DNA from: an uncultured Bacteroidota bacterium
GTDB lineage: Bacteria > Bacteroidota > Bacteroidia > Chitinophagales > Chitinophagaceae
DNA: 64,000 nucleotides
Assembly (NCBI GenBank): GCA_903839875.1
Contig: CAIMDZ010000102.1
Coordinates: 1 to 64,000, forward strand
Direction of reading: 5' to 3'
Below the pieces are notes generated by a model, which was given only the letters and a program-made list of their open reading frames with translations, did not search any database and was not told where the DNA came from. A program made the translations under genes and the position numbers. Of the stretch, positions 50,102 to 59,156 are shown piece by piece (within the stretch, counting starts at the first letter, position 1; every line of letters starts with the position of its first letter).

Positions 50102-51436
50102 ATGAAACGCCTTTTGACAGCCGGTAACCTTTGGAATGAGAAAGAAATAACCCATCTTATTCAAAGTAATGCGCACCCTTTACAACATACAAATGATCTG
50201 AAACCATTAATGGACCGGGTTGGTGATGCCCGTATCGTTATGCTTGGTGAAGCTTCTCATGGCACGCATGAATTTTATACCTGGAGAATGGCCATTACAC
50301 GGAAGCTTATTAAAGAGAAAGGTTTCAATTTTATTGCGGTAGAAGGTGACTGGCCAGACTGTTACCGTATTAACCGTTACATAAAAAATTATACGGATGC
50401 CGGAGAAAATGCATTGGAGGTATTAAACGCATTCAGGCGCTGGCCAACATGGATGTGGGCAAATTGGGAAATTGTAGCGCTGAGCGAATGGTTGCATAAA
50501 TTCAACAGCAATCTCGGAAAGCATCTGAAGGTAGGTTTTTACGGACTTGATGTGTACAGTCTTTGGGAATCGTTGGAAGCTATATTAAAATACCTGAGGC
50601 TTGTAGACCCCGCTGCTACAAGAGTAGCAGAACAGGCTTTTAAATGTTTTGAACCTTATAAAAAAGACGAAGGGCAAGGGTACGCCAGGGCAAGTAAACT
50701 GGTACCTGATTTATGCGAAACAGAAGTCGTTGACCTGCTTGCGCAAATCAGGAGAAAACTGCCGCAATATAATACCGACCACGAAAATGTATTCAGCACA
50801 GAGCAAAATGCTATTGTTGTTGTCAATGCCGAAAAATACTATCGGGCCATGATTCACGGCGGCCCACACTCATGGAATATACGTGATGAGCATATGTCAG
50901 AGACCCTGGACAGGTTATTACAATTTCACGGAGAAAATTCAAAAGCAATTATCTGGGCACACAATACCCACATTGGCGATGCAAGGGCTACCGATATGGC
51001 CGCAGATGGCATGATGAATATTGGCGAACTTGCCCGGATAAAACATCATGAAAAAGATGTGGTTCTGGTAGGTTTTGGTTCATTTAAGGGAACTGTCATT
51101 GCAGGCAGAAGCTGGGGTACCGAAATGCGGAGTATAAATGTACCTGCTGCTGAAACCGGAAGTTGGGAACACCTGGTGCATCAGGCTGTGCCGGGCAATA
51201 ATTTATTCCTTATGGAAGACCTTGTAAATGACTTATTTATGGAGAACCACATAGGACATCGTGCAATAGGTGTAGTATACAACCCCGAATATGAGCATTT
51301 CGGTAATTATGTACCTACTATTATGCCATTGAGATATGATGCCTTCATTTCTTTAGATCATACTAAGGCTTTACATCCGCTGCATATCTTCCCGCACGGA
51401 AATGAAGTACCCGAAACCTACCCCTTTGGGGTCTGA
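50102..51436 (+). CDS. Erythromycin esterase family protein
   Basis: IVMLGEASHGTHEFYTWRMAITRKLIKEKGFNFIAVEGDWPDCYRINRY; AIIWAHNTHIGDARATDM. Confidence 0.9.
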   Translation: MKRLLTAGNLWNEKEITHLIQSNAHPLQHTNDLKPLMDRVGDARIVMLGEASHGTHEFYTWRMAITRKLIKEKGFNFIAVEGDWPDCYRINRYIKNYTDAGENALEVLNAFRRWPTWMWANWEIVALSEWLHKFNSNLGKHLKVGFYGLDVYSLWESLEAILKYLRLVDPAATRVAEQAFKCFEPYKKDEGQGYARASKLVPDLCETEVVDLLAQIRRKLPQYNTDHENVFSTEQNAIVVVNAEKYYRAMIHGGPHSWNIRDEHMSETLDRLLQFHGENSKAIIWAHNTHIGDARATDMAADGMMNIGELARIKHHEKDVVLVGFGSFKGTVIAGRSWGTEMRSINVPAAETGSWEHLVHQAVPGNNLFLMEDLVNDLFMENHIGHRAIGVVYNPEYEHFGNYVPTIMPLRYDAFISLDHTKALHPLHIFPHGNEVPETYPFGV

Positions 51437-51552
51437 ATGTTCATTGCTCTTTTATGTTCAATTCACTTGACAAAACCACGGTTATCATTTTTCCGATAAT
51501 TGTAAAGTATCTTGCAAATCGTTCTTAAACTTTTTATTTCTCTTAGGAACGT

Positions 51553-51713
51553 TGACAAAATAATTCCTACGATATGGCGCAGTTATTTTTCTTTTTTTCA
51601 AGGCGTAAAATCTGCGAATAGCAAGCTATTTAATCCCGATAGCTATCGGGATTGCAACGAAGCAGAAATGGAAAAGAACATTCAAATTGTAGGATTTATT
51701 TTGTCATCTTCAC
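51553..51713. repeat. MITE-like element copy 2
   Basis: TGACAAAATAATTCCTAC (51553-51570) / GTAGGATTTATTTTGTCA (51689-51706); 20-bp palindrome at 51633-51652. Confidence 0.8.
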
Positions 51714-51733
51714 TTATCATTAACTCAAAAATT

Positions 51734-52249
51734 ATGAGGATATTGTTTTTATTTTTATTGCTGAACTTTTCACTCATTAATAACATCCTTTCTCAGCAAA
51801 AAACAGTCATTGACTATTATACCTATTGCAATGCCCGTTACGGATATTGCATTAAATATCCCGCCGGATTAACACCTCAGCCTGAGGCTCAGAATGGAGA
51901 CGGCAGGATCTTTACCAACAAAAAAGGTATTGAGGTGTTAAGAGTATATGGAGCGAGATATGATGACTTTGAAACAGGGAGATACATTCCGCTGCTCAGG
52001 CATTTTTCTTCAGAATTGCGCGGTGGCAGGTTTAAAGACCACTTAAAGCGCGAGATTATTTACAGCAAGTCAGGTAAAGATTTCTTTGTGATATCCGGAA
52101 CCGAAAATGGTAAAATATTCTATCAAAAAGTTATTGAACAACGAACTGACACTGATACTACCGTTGCAGTGGCGTTTTTGCAATACACCGAAACAGAAAA
52201 AGTGTTTTATAACGAAGTTGCAAAGATGATATTCACTTCGTTTAAGTAG
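51734..52249 (+). CDS. Secreted hypothetical protein
   Basis: Start moved to MRILFLFLLLNFSLINNILSQQ, after the MITE-encoded extension. Confidence 0.7.
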   Translation: MRILFLFLLLNFSLINNILSQQKTVIDYYTYCNARYGYCIKYPAGLTPQPEAQNGDGRIFTNKKGIEVLRVYGARYDDFETGRYIPLLRHFSSELRGGRFKDHLKREIIYSKSGKDFFVISGTENGKIFYQKVIEQRTDTDTTVAVAFLQYTETEKVFYNEVAKMIFTSFK

Positions 52250-52266
52250 TGTTCCTTTCGTTTCAC

Positions 52267-52274
52267 TACATTTG
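52267..52274 (+). promoter_or_regulatory. -7 box TACATTTG
   Basis: TAnnTTTG match 13 nt before the next CDS. Confidence 0.35.
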
Positions 52275-52286
52275 TACTAACAAAAT

Positions 52287-52661
52287 GTGAACTATAAAAT
52301 GGAACTAAAACCCCTTACCAAAGACCAGGCAATGCATATCGTTGAGTTGTTCAAACCCCTGGAAAATAAGCACACTTTCCAGGTTCCGGGAACTATGGAT
52401 CCGCTTATGGTCTCTCACATTACTATCGCCCCATTTAAAGGCCCGGAACAGGACAATTTCAAATATAATTTCCAGACTGGCTTTGACCTAAATGGCCTGA
52501 TTGACCGATACTACGGAACCAATTATACTGTTCTCGTCATCGCTAACATTGTCTCAATAGGAAAGATCACACTAACACAACCCTACTTTTTTGATATCTA
52601 CGAATTGAATGAAAAAAAAGTAAAAGGATTTATGCTACCTCCGGAATTCCTGACCCGTTGA
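52287..52661 (+). CDS. Hypothetical protein
   Basis: 124 aa; second Met (MELKPLTKD, 52299) also plausible. Confidence 0.6.
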   Translation: MNYKMELKPLTKDQAMHIVELFKPLENKHTFQVPGTMDPLMVSHITIAPFKGPEQDNFKYNFQTGFDLNGLIDRYYGTNYTVLVIANIVSIGKITLTQPYFFDIYELNEKKVKGFMLPPEFLTR

Positions 52662-52731
52662 CCAGTTTTTAGTCGGAAAATAATGATAAACAAATAAAAC
52701 TACTGTATATTGACTTATTTCCTGACAAGCC

Positions 52732-53136
52732 CTAAGAATTCTTTGTGCCATCTCCCAGCCTGTCCATCCAGTGCACCTCTGACGGCTTTTTACCCGGTTT
52801 TCTGTCTATCAGGTACCTGATAAAGAGATAGCCGCCAAAACTAAATAACAAGATCGTTATTTCCTGTAGCGGATGGGCTGCCATAGATTCCCCTACAACC
52901 TTTCCATTTTCCATTGCCTGCGTCAACTGAGCTTTAAAATCAAGGCCCATCATATTAGCCGGGTTCAGCAGATCTCTGTAGAAAGTAATCATTATGAACA
53001 TCGTACCCAGCATATAGCCTATCCCCCATGCAAGTACGGTAAAAATAGTCCAGGCCGTTGAATTCTGGTCCTTCAGCCTGGCGCGCAATCCGTTCCTGTA
53101 TGCAAGAAAGGCAAGCAATATGATATCTAAAAACAT
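52732..53136 (-). CDS. Hypothetical membrane protein
   Basis: 134 aa with hydrophobic segments; 1-bp gap from the upstream sugar enzyme gene. Confidence 0.7.
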   Translation of the reverse strand: MFLDIILLAFLAYRNGLRARLKDQNSTAWTIFTVLAWGIGYMLGTMFIMITFYRDLLNPANMMGLDFKAQLTQAMENGKVVGESMAAHPLQEITILLFSFGGYLFIRYLIDRKPGKKPSEVHWMDRLGDGTKNS

Positions 53137-53137
53137 T

Positions 53138-54352
53138 CTAAAGGTTTTTCATAAACTCTGTGACACTCTCCATTATGTGACTTATCTGCGCATCATTCAG
53201 CCCGTGGTGACAAGCCAGCAACATGCCTCCGCGCATCACCTTATCTGATTCCGGATAACCGTTCTTCGACACCTTGCTCGGCAAATGCTTAAAGCCCGGC
53301 TGACGAAGGATATTACCCGTAAACACCGTCCTGGTCATTATGTTCCTCTTCTCCAGGAATATCTGCAGGTCGCGGCGGATGAACGGCGCGGTCTCACGCA
53401 GCGTGGTAGCAAAAGCCAGCCAGCCGGTACGAGAATTCGGTAATTGCTTTGGCAGTATAAAGAACTCTTCATATTGCGTGAAGAACTCCCTCATACGCCT
53501 GTAATTCTCCGTGCGCACATCCAGGTTATTACCCAGCTTCTTCAACTGCACCAGCCCGAACGCAGCGCCCATTTCCGAAGGCTCTATATTATATCCCGGC
53601 TCCTCAAACACAAACTTTGCGTCATAAGGAATACCATCAATTTCTACATTAAAGCGGTTCTCTATTTTTTCACTCTCTACAAACAGCGATGAGCTTCGGC
53701 CCCAGCTGCGCAGCAGTCGGCCACGGTTGTAGAATGCATCTGTGTTTACACACAGCATACCGCCATTGCCACCGCAGTTGATGATGTGCGAACCATAAAA
53801 ACTGGTAGCGCTCATATCGGTAAAGCGGCCCGATGATGCCCCGTCTATTTCCGCACCCAGCGTATCGCAACTGTCTTCAAATACAAACAGGTTGTGCTTA
53901 TCCGCAATCTCACGCAGTTGTTTCCAGTTCGGCATATTGCCTATCAGGTTGGGTATGATCATAGCCTTTGTCTTTGGCGTTATCATTTCCTCTACCTTAT
54001 TGGCATCCAGGTTATACGTACCCTCTTCCACATCCACAAAAGCCGGCAGCCAGCCTTTCTTGACAATAGGGGCGACAGTTGTTGAGAACGTAAGCGCAGG
54101 CGTTATGATCTCCGCTCCCGGCTCGTAATTCAGCAGATCGCAGGCCAGGTATAATGCCGATGAACCGCTGTTTACCATTATACCATACCTTTTATTATAC
54201 AGCGCTGCTACGCGCTCTTCCATTTCACGCACATGCTTCCCCATCTGGGTCGAAGTACGAAGGACATTAACCACAGCTTCTATTTCTTCTTCGCCGTGTA
54301 CTGTTTTGCCGTAAGGCACATGGATATAGTCTGTTTGAACCATTTGTGACAA
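53138..54352 (-). CDS. DegT-family PLP/PMP enzyme with His at the Schiff-base Lys position (3-dehydratase-like)
   Basis: FEDSCDTLGAEIDGASSGRFTDMSATSFYGSHIINCGGNGGMLCVN. Confidence 0.85.
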   Translation of the reverse strand: MSQMVQTDYIHVPYGKTVHGEEEIEAVVNVLRTSTQMGKHVREMEERVAALYNKRYGIMVNSGSSALYLACDLLNYEPGAEIITPALTFSTTVAPIVKKGWLPAFVDVEEGTYNLDANKVEEMITPKTKAMIIPNLIGNMPNWKQLREIADKHNLFVFEDSCDTLGAEIDGASSGRFTDMSATSFYGSHIINCGGNGGMLCVNTDAFYNRGRLLRSWGRSSSLFVESEKIENRFNVEIDGIPYDAKFVFEEPGYNIEPSEMGAAFGLVQLKKLGNNLDVRTENYRRMREFFTQYEEFFILPKQLPNSRTGWLAFATTLRETAPFIRRDLQIFLEKRNIMTRTVFTGNILRQPGFKHLPSKVSKNGYPESDKVMRGGMLLACHHGLNDAQISHIMESVTEFMKNL

Positions 54353-54576
54353 TTAGACTGCGAATGTAAGATATACGGGCGAATTTATTACGTTAAATAA
54401 GGTTATCCGGATTGAAATACACGGAAAAAGACGACAACTGCGACATTTCACACTAAAACGAAGTAAATTTCAGAAAGGTAGCTCAGGAATAGCCCCTGAG
54501 CCCTGCCTGCACTTGAGGATATGATTGGACAAATCAGGGCCGCATAGTAAAAAAACCGATGATCGGGGGAACATAG

Positions 54577-54742
54577 TGAAGATGATAAAATAAATCCTAC
54601 GAAGTTGGATAGTTATTTTTCTTTTATGAGAGGCGCAAAATCTGCGAATAGCAAGCTATTTAATCCCGATAGCTATCGGGATTGCAACGAAGCAGAAATG
54701 GAAAAGAACATTCAAATTGTAGGATTTATTTTATCATCTTCA
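54577..54742. repeat. MITE-like element copy 3, intact
   Basis: 24-bp perfect TIR TGAAGATGATAAAATAAATCCTAC, CATAG target duplication (54572-54576 and 54743-54747), internal TCCCGATAGCTATCGGGA. Confidence 0.88.
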
Positions 54743-54837
54743 CATAGAGATTTACATTCTTTGATTTGAATTACAGGTTCCCAATTGCAGTCACCCTAAT
54801 GGTGAGATTAACACCCATAAACGGCTGAAGCCAGAGC

Positions 54838-55095
54838 TTATTTTTTAAAGTACAACGCAATTATGGCAGCCATCTGCGCCAGCCAAAACCCAACCATCCA
54901 CTTGATCATATCTACTTTGCTTTCCGATATTTTCGCTTCCAGTTTAGCTATATCCTCCTTTGTTGCCAGGGTCTGTTTGGCTGCATCAAACTTCGCATTT
55001 ACTTTATTCTCCAATATCTCCACAAATGCCTCCGCCTCTTCTGTTCCCAGTTTGGCTTTTAGCAATTCGTAGAGTTTTATTTCTGAAACGATCAT
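54838..55095 (-). CDS. DUF1640-like coiled-coil protein with C-terminal TM
   Basis: AEAFVEILENKVNAKFDAAKQTLATKEDIAKLEAKI...KWMVGFWLAQMAAIIALYFKK. Confidence 0.7.
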   Translation of the reverse strand: MIVSEIKLYELLKAKLGTEEAEAFVEILENKVNAKFDAAKQTLATKEDIAKLEAKISESKVDMIKWMVGFWLAQMAAIIALYFKK

Positions 55096-55197
55096 AGAAA
55101 AATACCTTAAAGTCGTTTAAAATGAATTGCTGTACAAATATAAGAATTTCCCGGTAAATCGCCGTTATTATAGCTTTTCCACTGCGCTCACCCACCC

Positions 55198-55214
55198 GGA
55201 AGCGAGACGCTTCC
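55198..55214. repeat. Hairpin GGAAGCG-AGA-CGCTTCC
   Basis: 7-bp perfect arms. Confidence 0.55.
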
Positions 55215-55299
55215 TCAATATCATGACGAAGCAGGACGCTGCGACCAGTGGGGGGACTCTTCAGCATCGGTGCGTTTGAAGGCCGTCGCAGACGGAGTT

Positions 55300-55440
55300 T
55301 TATTGGCACTTCCGGATGCCCTTCGGAACATCCGGAAGAACGGGGCCGCTCGTATTGAATGCGAATCCCTGCGCGCCGGCAGTATTGGTCAATGCCATTG
55401 CTCCAAATGCAAGCGAAAGCGTAAAATAAATCTGCTTCAT
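55300..55440 (-). pseudogene. Truncated secreted-protein 5' fragment run into a palindrome
   Basis: MKQIYFTLSLAFGAMALTNTAGAQGFAFNTSGPVLPDVPKGIRKCQ*; hairpin CTTCCGGATG/CATCCGGAAG lies inside its 3' part. Confidence 0.6.
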
Positions 55441-56156
55441 ATTCATATTTTTATTCAATAAACAATAGAATTTTCTGTATCAAGGCATAACACCTCATCA
55501 CTGAATTAAATCGGGAATTCTCTAAAATGTTAATGAAAGATCAAAGATAAATACTTTAAGGTCTTTTTATATCGTAAATAAATATTAATATTTTTATAAT
55601 ATTTTTATGGACGTTTTTGCGAAACATGGATGGAAAATACCCGTCGGCTCTCCGGCATAATTCGGAGTGGCAAAAAAACGGAGAGGACAACACCTTCATA
55701 GGATTAATGTACGGTTTCGCCGTTGCAGTTGTTCTTCACCGGCAACCCTGTCTGCCGCGGGCCTGCCTGCCGGTAGGGTTGCAGGGCACCCTCGCGCCGG
55801 ATACTGTATTTCCTATCCTAAAGCTAATGTCATGACACAAACTGCCAATATTTCACCCCAAAAAAAGATATTCGCAATTTTTCGTTTTCACAACAACAGA
55901 ACTTTCAATAATTTACCAGCGCTTTCCTGCAAAAAATGTTGGTTATCCTCCGAAAACCCGGCACAGTAATTGTGGCCTGACATGTAGGTGTTATGAACTG
56001 TTTTGTCTGCCATGTTGTTTGTCAACTGTAAACATACAACAGGACTAATCCCGATAGCTATCGGGAGCAGTAAACAAAAATCAGGATTATCAAACCAACG
56101 TGTAAACACAATTCAGGACGAGGCACAGAATGAATTTGGGATTACGAAATAACCAT

Positions 56157-56215
56157 ATTTTACCTTTTTTTTACCTTTTTTTTACCTTTTATGGAAGTAA
56201 ATTTTTACCTTTTTA
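56157..56215. repeat. TTTTTTTTACC low-complexity repeat, 11-nt period
   Basis: TACC at 56161, 56172, 56183, plus 56206 and 56297. Confidence 0.6.
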
Positions 56216-56307
56216 CATTTTCATTCGGGTGAAATAATTGACAATCAATTGGTTACAGCCAGAAAAGTAAAAACGCCCGATATTCACTGGAATTTTTACC
56301 TTTTAGT

Positions 56308-56520
56308 CCCCACCCCACCGGTTGAAGTCTTCCCACTTCAATCAGCAATATAAAGAAGGTCTATGACCGGCAGCCCATATTCTGAAGCTCAACCATTACG
56401 GCTGAAGCCCGCTTCTGATATTCAGGAAGCGTCCCGCTTCTTCAGCAGGCTTAAACCAGTGGGTGTTGCGTTGCGAAGGCCTTGATTGGGCTGGGGAACA
56501 TGGGCTGCCGGTCGGGTGGG
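56308..56520. other. Highly structured intergenic element (possible ncRNA or mobile repeat)
   Basis: 14-bp perfect arms GACCGGCAGCCCAT (56365-56378)/ATGGGCTGCCGGTC (56500-56513) plus several internal hairpins. Confidence 0.6.
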
Positions 56521-56524
56521 AGTT

Positions 56525-56962
56525 TTAAACACCAATATCTTCATTCCATAATTCCGCATTGTTTTGCACAAAGGTTTGAATCATTTCAATACATTCCTTA
56601 CTATCCTCAACAATTACTTCAACTCCGTTTTGTCTTAATAAATCTTCTGACCCCATGAATGTGTTGTGCTCACCTATCACAACTTTGGGAATGCCATAAA
56701 GCAATATTGCTCCAGTGCACATAGGGCAGGGTGAAAGTGTAGTGTATAAAGTGCAGTTGTTGTATACCGATGCAGGTTGCCGGCCGGCATTTTCAAAAGC
56801 ATCCATTTCTCCATGAAGTATAACACTGCCTTTTTGTATCCTCCTGTTATGACCTCTGCCAATTATTTTCCCTTCATGAACAATGACAGACCCTATAGGT
56901 ATGCCACCTTCTGCCAGACCCTTTTGAGCTTCAGCAATTGCATCTTTAAGATAAATATCCAT
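56525..56962 (-). CDS. Nucleoside/cytosine deaminase family protein
   Basis: VILHGEMDAFENAG and TLSPCPMCTGAILLYG zinc motifs; start moved to MDIYLKDAI. Confidence 0.88.
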   Translation of the reverse strand: MDIYLKDAIAEAQKGLAEGGIPIGSVIVHEGKIIGRGHNRRIQKGSVILHGEMDAFENAGRQPASVYNNCTLYTTLSPCPMCTGAILLYGIPKVVIGEHNTFMGSEDLLRQNGVEVIVEDSKECIEMIQTFVQNNAELWNEDIGV

Positions 56963-57020
56963 TGTCGAAAAAATCAGAGATGATCCGCAATAAAATGTAT
57001 AGGTAATAAAAGTGACATTA

Positions 57021-57971
57021 CTAATTCCCTGCTTCCCATTTCTTCCTTCCCTCCCCTGGAAACACATGCCTTTCGCTATGGTAGGATGAACGTACAAGCG
57101 GGCCGCTTTCTACATAGTCAATGCCCATTTTGTATCCCTCTTCGCGGTAGTATGCAAATTCATCGGGATGAACATAACGAACAACAGGCAGGTGCTTTTG
57201 TGAAGGCTGTAGATACTGGCCGAGTGTAACCACATCAACGCCGTTATCCGCCAGATCATGAAGGGATTGGAGCACTTCTTCTTTCTCTTCCCCAAGTCCC
57301 AGCATAAGGCCGCTTTTGGTGCGCATACCGCCATCCTTCAGCCGGCGGATCACCTCCAGGCTGCGATGGTACCTGGCCTGGATACGAACTTTGCGGGTGA
57401 GCCTTTCTACAGTTTCCAGGTTGTGGGATACTACTTCAGGGGCAATGTCAATGATACGTTGCAGGTTGTTCCAGTCGCCTTTAAAGTCAGGAATCAGAGT
57501 CTCAAGGGTAGTCTCAGGGTTCAGCGCACGAATGGCTTTAATGGTATTAGCCCATATAATGGAGCCACCATCTTCCAGTTCGTCGCGATCAACACTGGTA
57601 ATGACTGCATGTTTAACCTTCATCAGGTGTATGGCTTCTGCCACACGTTGGGGTTCGTCCCAGTCAACAGGCTCAGGCCGGCCGGTAGCTACGGCGCAGA
57701 AACCGCAGGAACGGGTGCAGATGTTGCCGAGTATCATAAAGGTAGCGGTGCCTTCGCCCCAGCACTCACCCATATTGGGACAATTGCCGCTTTCGCAAAT
57801 GGTATGGAGCTTGTTTTTATCAACAAGTCCTCGCACATGCCTGAAGTTTTCACCCATCGGCAGTTTTACACGCAGCCAGTCGGGCTTTTTAACCCGCTGT
57901 TCCCTGTTCACTTCTGTGGCATTGATAACCGGCAATTCCTGCATAATGCGCAAAGGTAAGTAAAACAGCAA
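57021..57971 (-). CDS. lipA: Lipoyl synthase
   Basis: [29 protein letters not shown]. An internal Met ([16 protein letters not shown]) is a plausible start. Confidence 0.95.
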   Translation of the reverse strand: MLFYLPLRIMQELPVINATEVNREQRVKKPDWLRVKLPMGENFRHVRGLVDKNKLHTICESGNCPNMGECWGEGTATFMILGNICTRSCGFCAVATGRPEPVDWDEPQRVAEAIHLMKVKHAVITSVDRDELEDGGSIIWANTIKAIRALNPETTLETLIPDFKGDWNNLQRIIDIAPEVVSHNLETVERLTRKVRIQARYHRSLEVIRRLKDGGMRTKSGLMLGLGEEKEEVLQSLHDLADNGVDVVTLGQYLQPSQKHLPVVRYVHPDEFAYYREEGYKMGIDYVESGPLVRSSYHSERHVFPGEGRKKWEAGN

Positions 57972-58003
57972 AGCAAGCCTTCAGGTTCAATACATAGCAA
58001 TAC

Positions 58004-59101
58004 TTACTTATACTGCTTATTCACCAGGTAGTAATAAGGCTCGAACAAATGATTGCGGAAAATATTGGAACCAGTATCCGGAAACCTTTCATAATAGGCT
58101 GCATCCGGCTCCAGTACTACCGGGTTGCCAGCACGGGCATAATTGCAACTGCCGCCATATTCGGGCTGCCTGAATTCCTTCATGTATTTTTTAACCTGTT
58201 TGTAAATCACTTTACCCAGGAATTTCTCAAACTTTTTCTGTGCACTGCGTGTATGCCGGTCAAGGCTTTTGTAGATATGTTTTGTGTACCACCTTACGAT
58301 CAGATTCTTACTCATGGTCTTGTTGGTGAGCGCAAAAGGATTCATGTTTATGTCGGAAACTGTCTGCACAGAGAATGGCATTTCAGGCACCCAGTCAGCC
58401 TCATTCACTACAGCCTGGGCCCATCCGCCACGATGGCAAAAATCGAAGTCGTATGCGAAATACAGATTTCCAGGCTTGGGTGGGGCACTGCAGTAGGTTT
58501 TCACCACCAGGTCTTTGGGCAGTTTACCATCCGCAACCTGGTAATAGACATAGGCGCTCAACAAAAATGCAAGCGCCCCGCCCTGGCTGTGGCCTTCTAT
58601 AATAATTTGCTTAACACCTTTACCATACCATAGGTTTATTTTTTCCATGATATCAGGTATAAGGCTGCAAATACCAACACTCCAGCCAACATGAACCATT
58701 GCTTTGGGGTCATTGGCAAATTTATAGTTGAACTGGGTTTTGCCATCCAGCGCCAGTGAACCGGTAGCCGGTATCATTGCCGTATAAAAATTTTCGAGCC
58801 AGTTGTCAACATCTGAAGTGGTACCTCTGAGGTTGATGGCAATGGTAGTTTTATCCTTACTGAGCCAAAGATCCCATTTATTATGCAACCCCATTTTGGG
58901 AGAAATGTATATCCTGTCAAAATTCATTTCTTTTGGCAGATTTCCCTGGAATTGTTTATCTACATGAAGCGAGGACCGTTGCAAAACACCTATGTACTCA
59001 TCTGCATCAAAACCAGGCTTTAATGTTTGTGCATTTGAACCACTGCAAATAAGGATTGACAGAATAGTATAAACAACTATATTCCGAATAGTGATAAGCA
59101 T
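58004..59101 (-). CDS. Class 3-type lipase family protein, secreted
   Basis: IIIEGHSQGGALAFLLSAY nucleophile elbow; N-terminal hydrophobic signal. Confidence 0.85.
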   Translation of the reverse strand: MLITIRNIVVYTILSILICSGSNAQTLKPGFDADEYIGVLQRSSLHVDKQFQGNLPKEMNFDRIYISPKMGLHNKWDLWLSKDKTTIAINLRGTTSDVDNWLENFYTAMIPATGSLALDGKTQFNYKFANDPKAMVHVGWSVGICSLIPDIMEKINLWYGKGVKQIIIEGHSQGGALAFLLSAYVYYQVADGKLPKDLVVKTYCSAPPKPGNLYFAYDFDFCHRGGWAQAVVNEADWVPEMPFSVQTVSDINMNPFALTNKTMSKNLIVRWYTKHIYKSLDRHTRSAQKKFEKFLGKVIYKQVKKYMKEFRQPEYGGSCNYARAGNPVVLEPDAAYYERFPDTGSNIFRNHLFEPYYYLVNKQYK

Positions 59102-59156
59102 AAGTAAAATTAACGGATTTCCGGGTCAGGGATGAACAACAAAACCATTAATAATG

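Noticed and set aside
50102-51436. Macrolide-resistance determinant
   Set aside because: Membership of the erythromycin esterase family alone does not show Ere-type activity; the gene context suggests another role.
51512-51733. N-terminal 74 aa of the 245-aa ORF
   Set aside because: Encoded by the MITE and followed by a proper signal peptide at 51734.
57258-57963. Two plus-strand ORFs over 200 aa
   Set aside because: Both lie antisense within lipA; no motifs.
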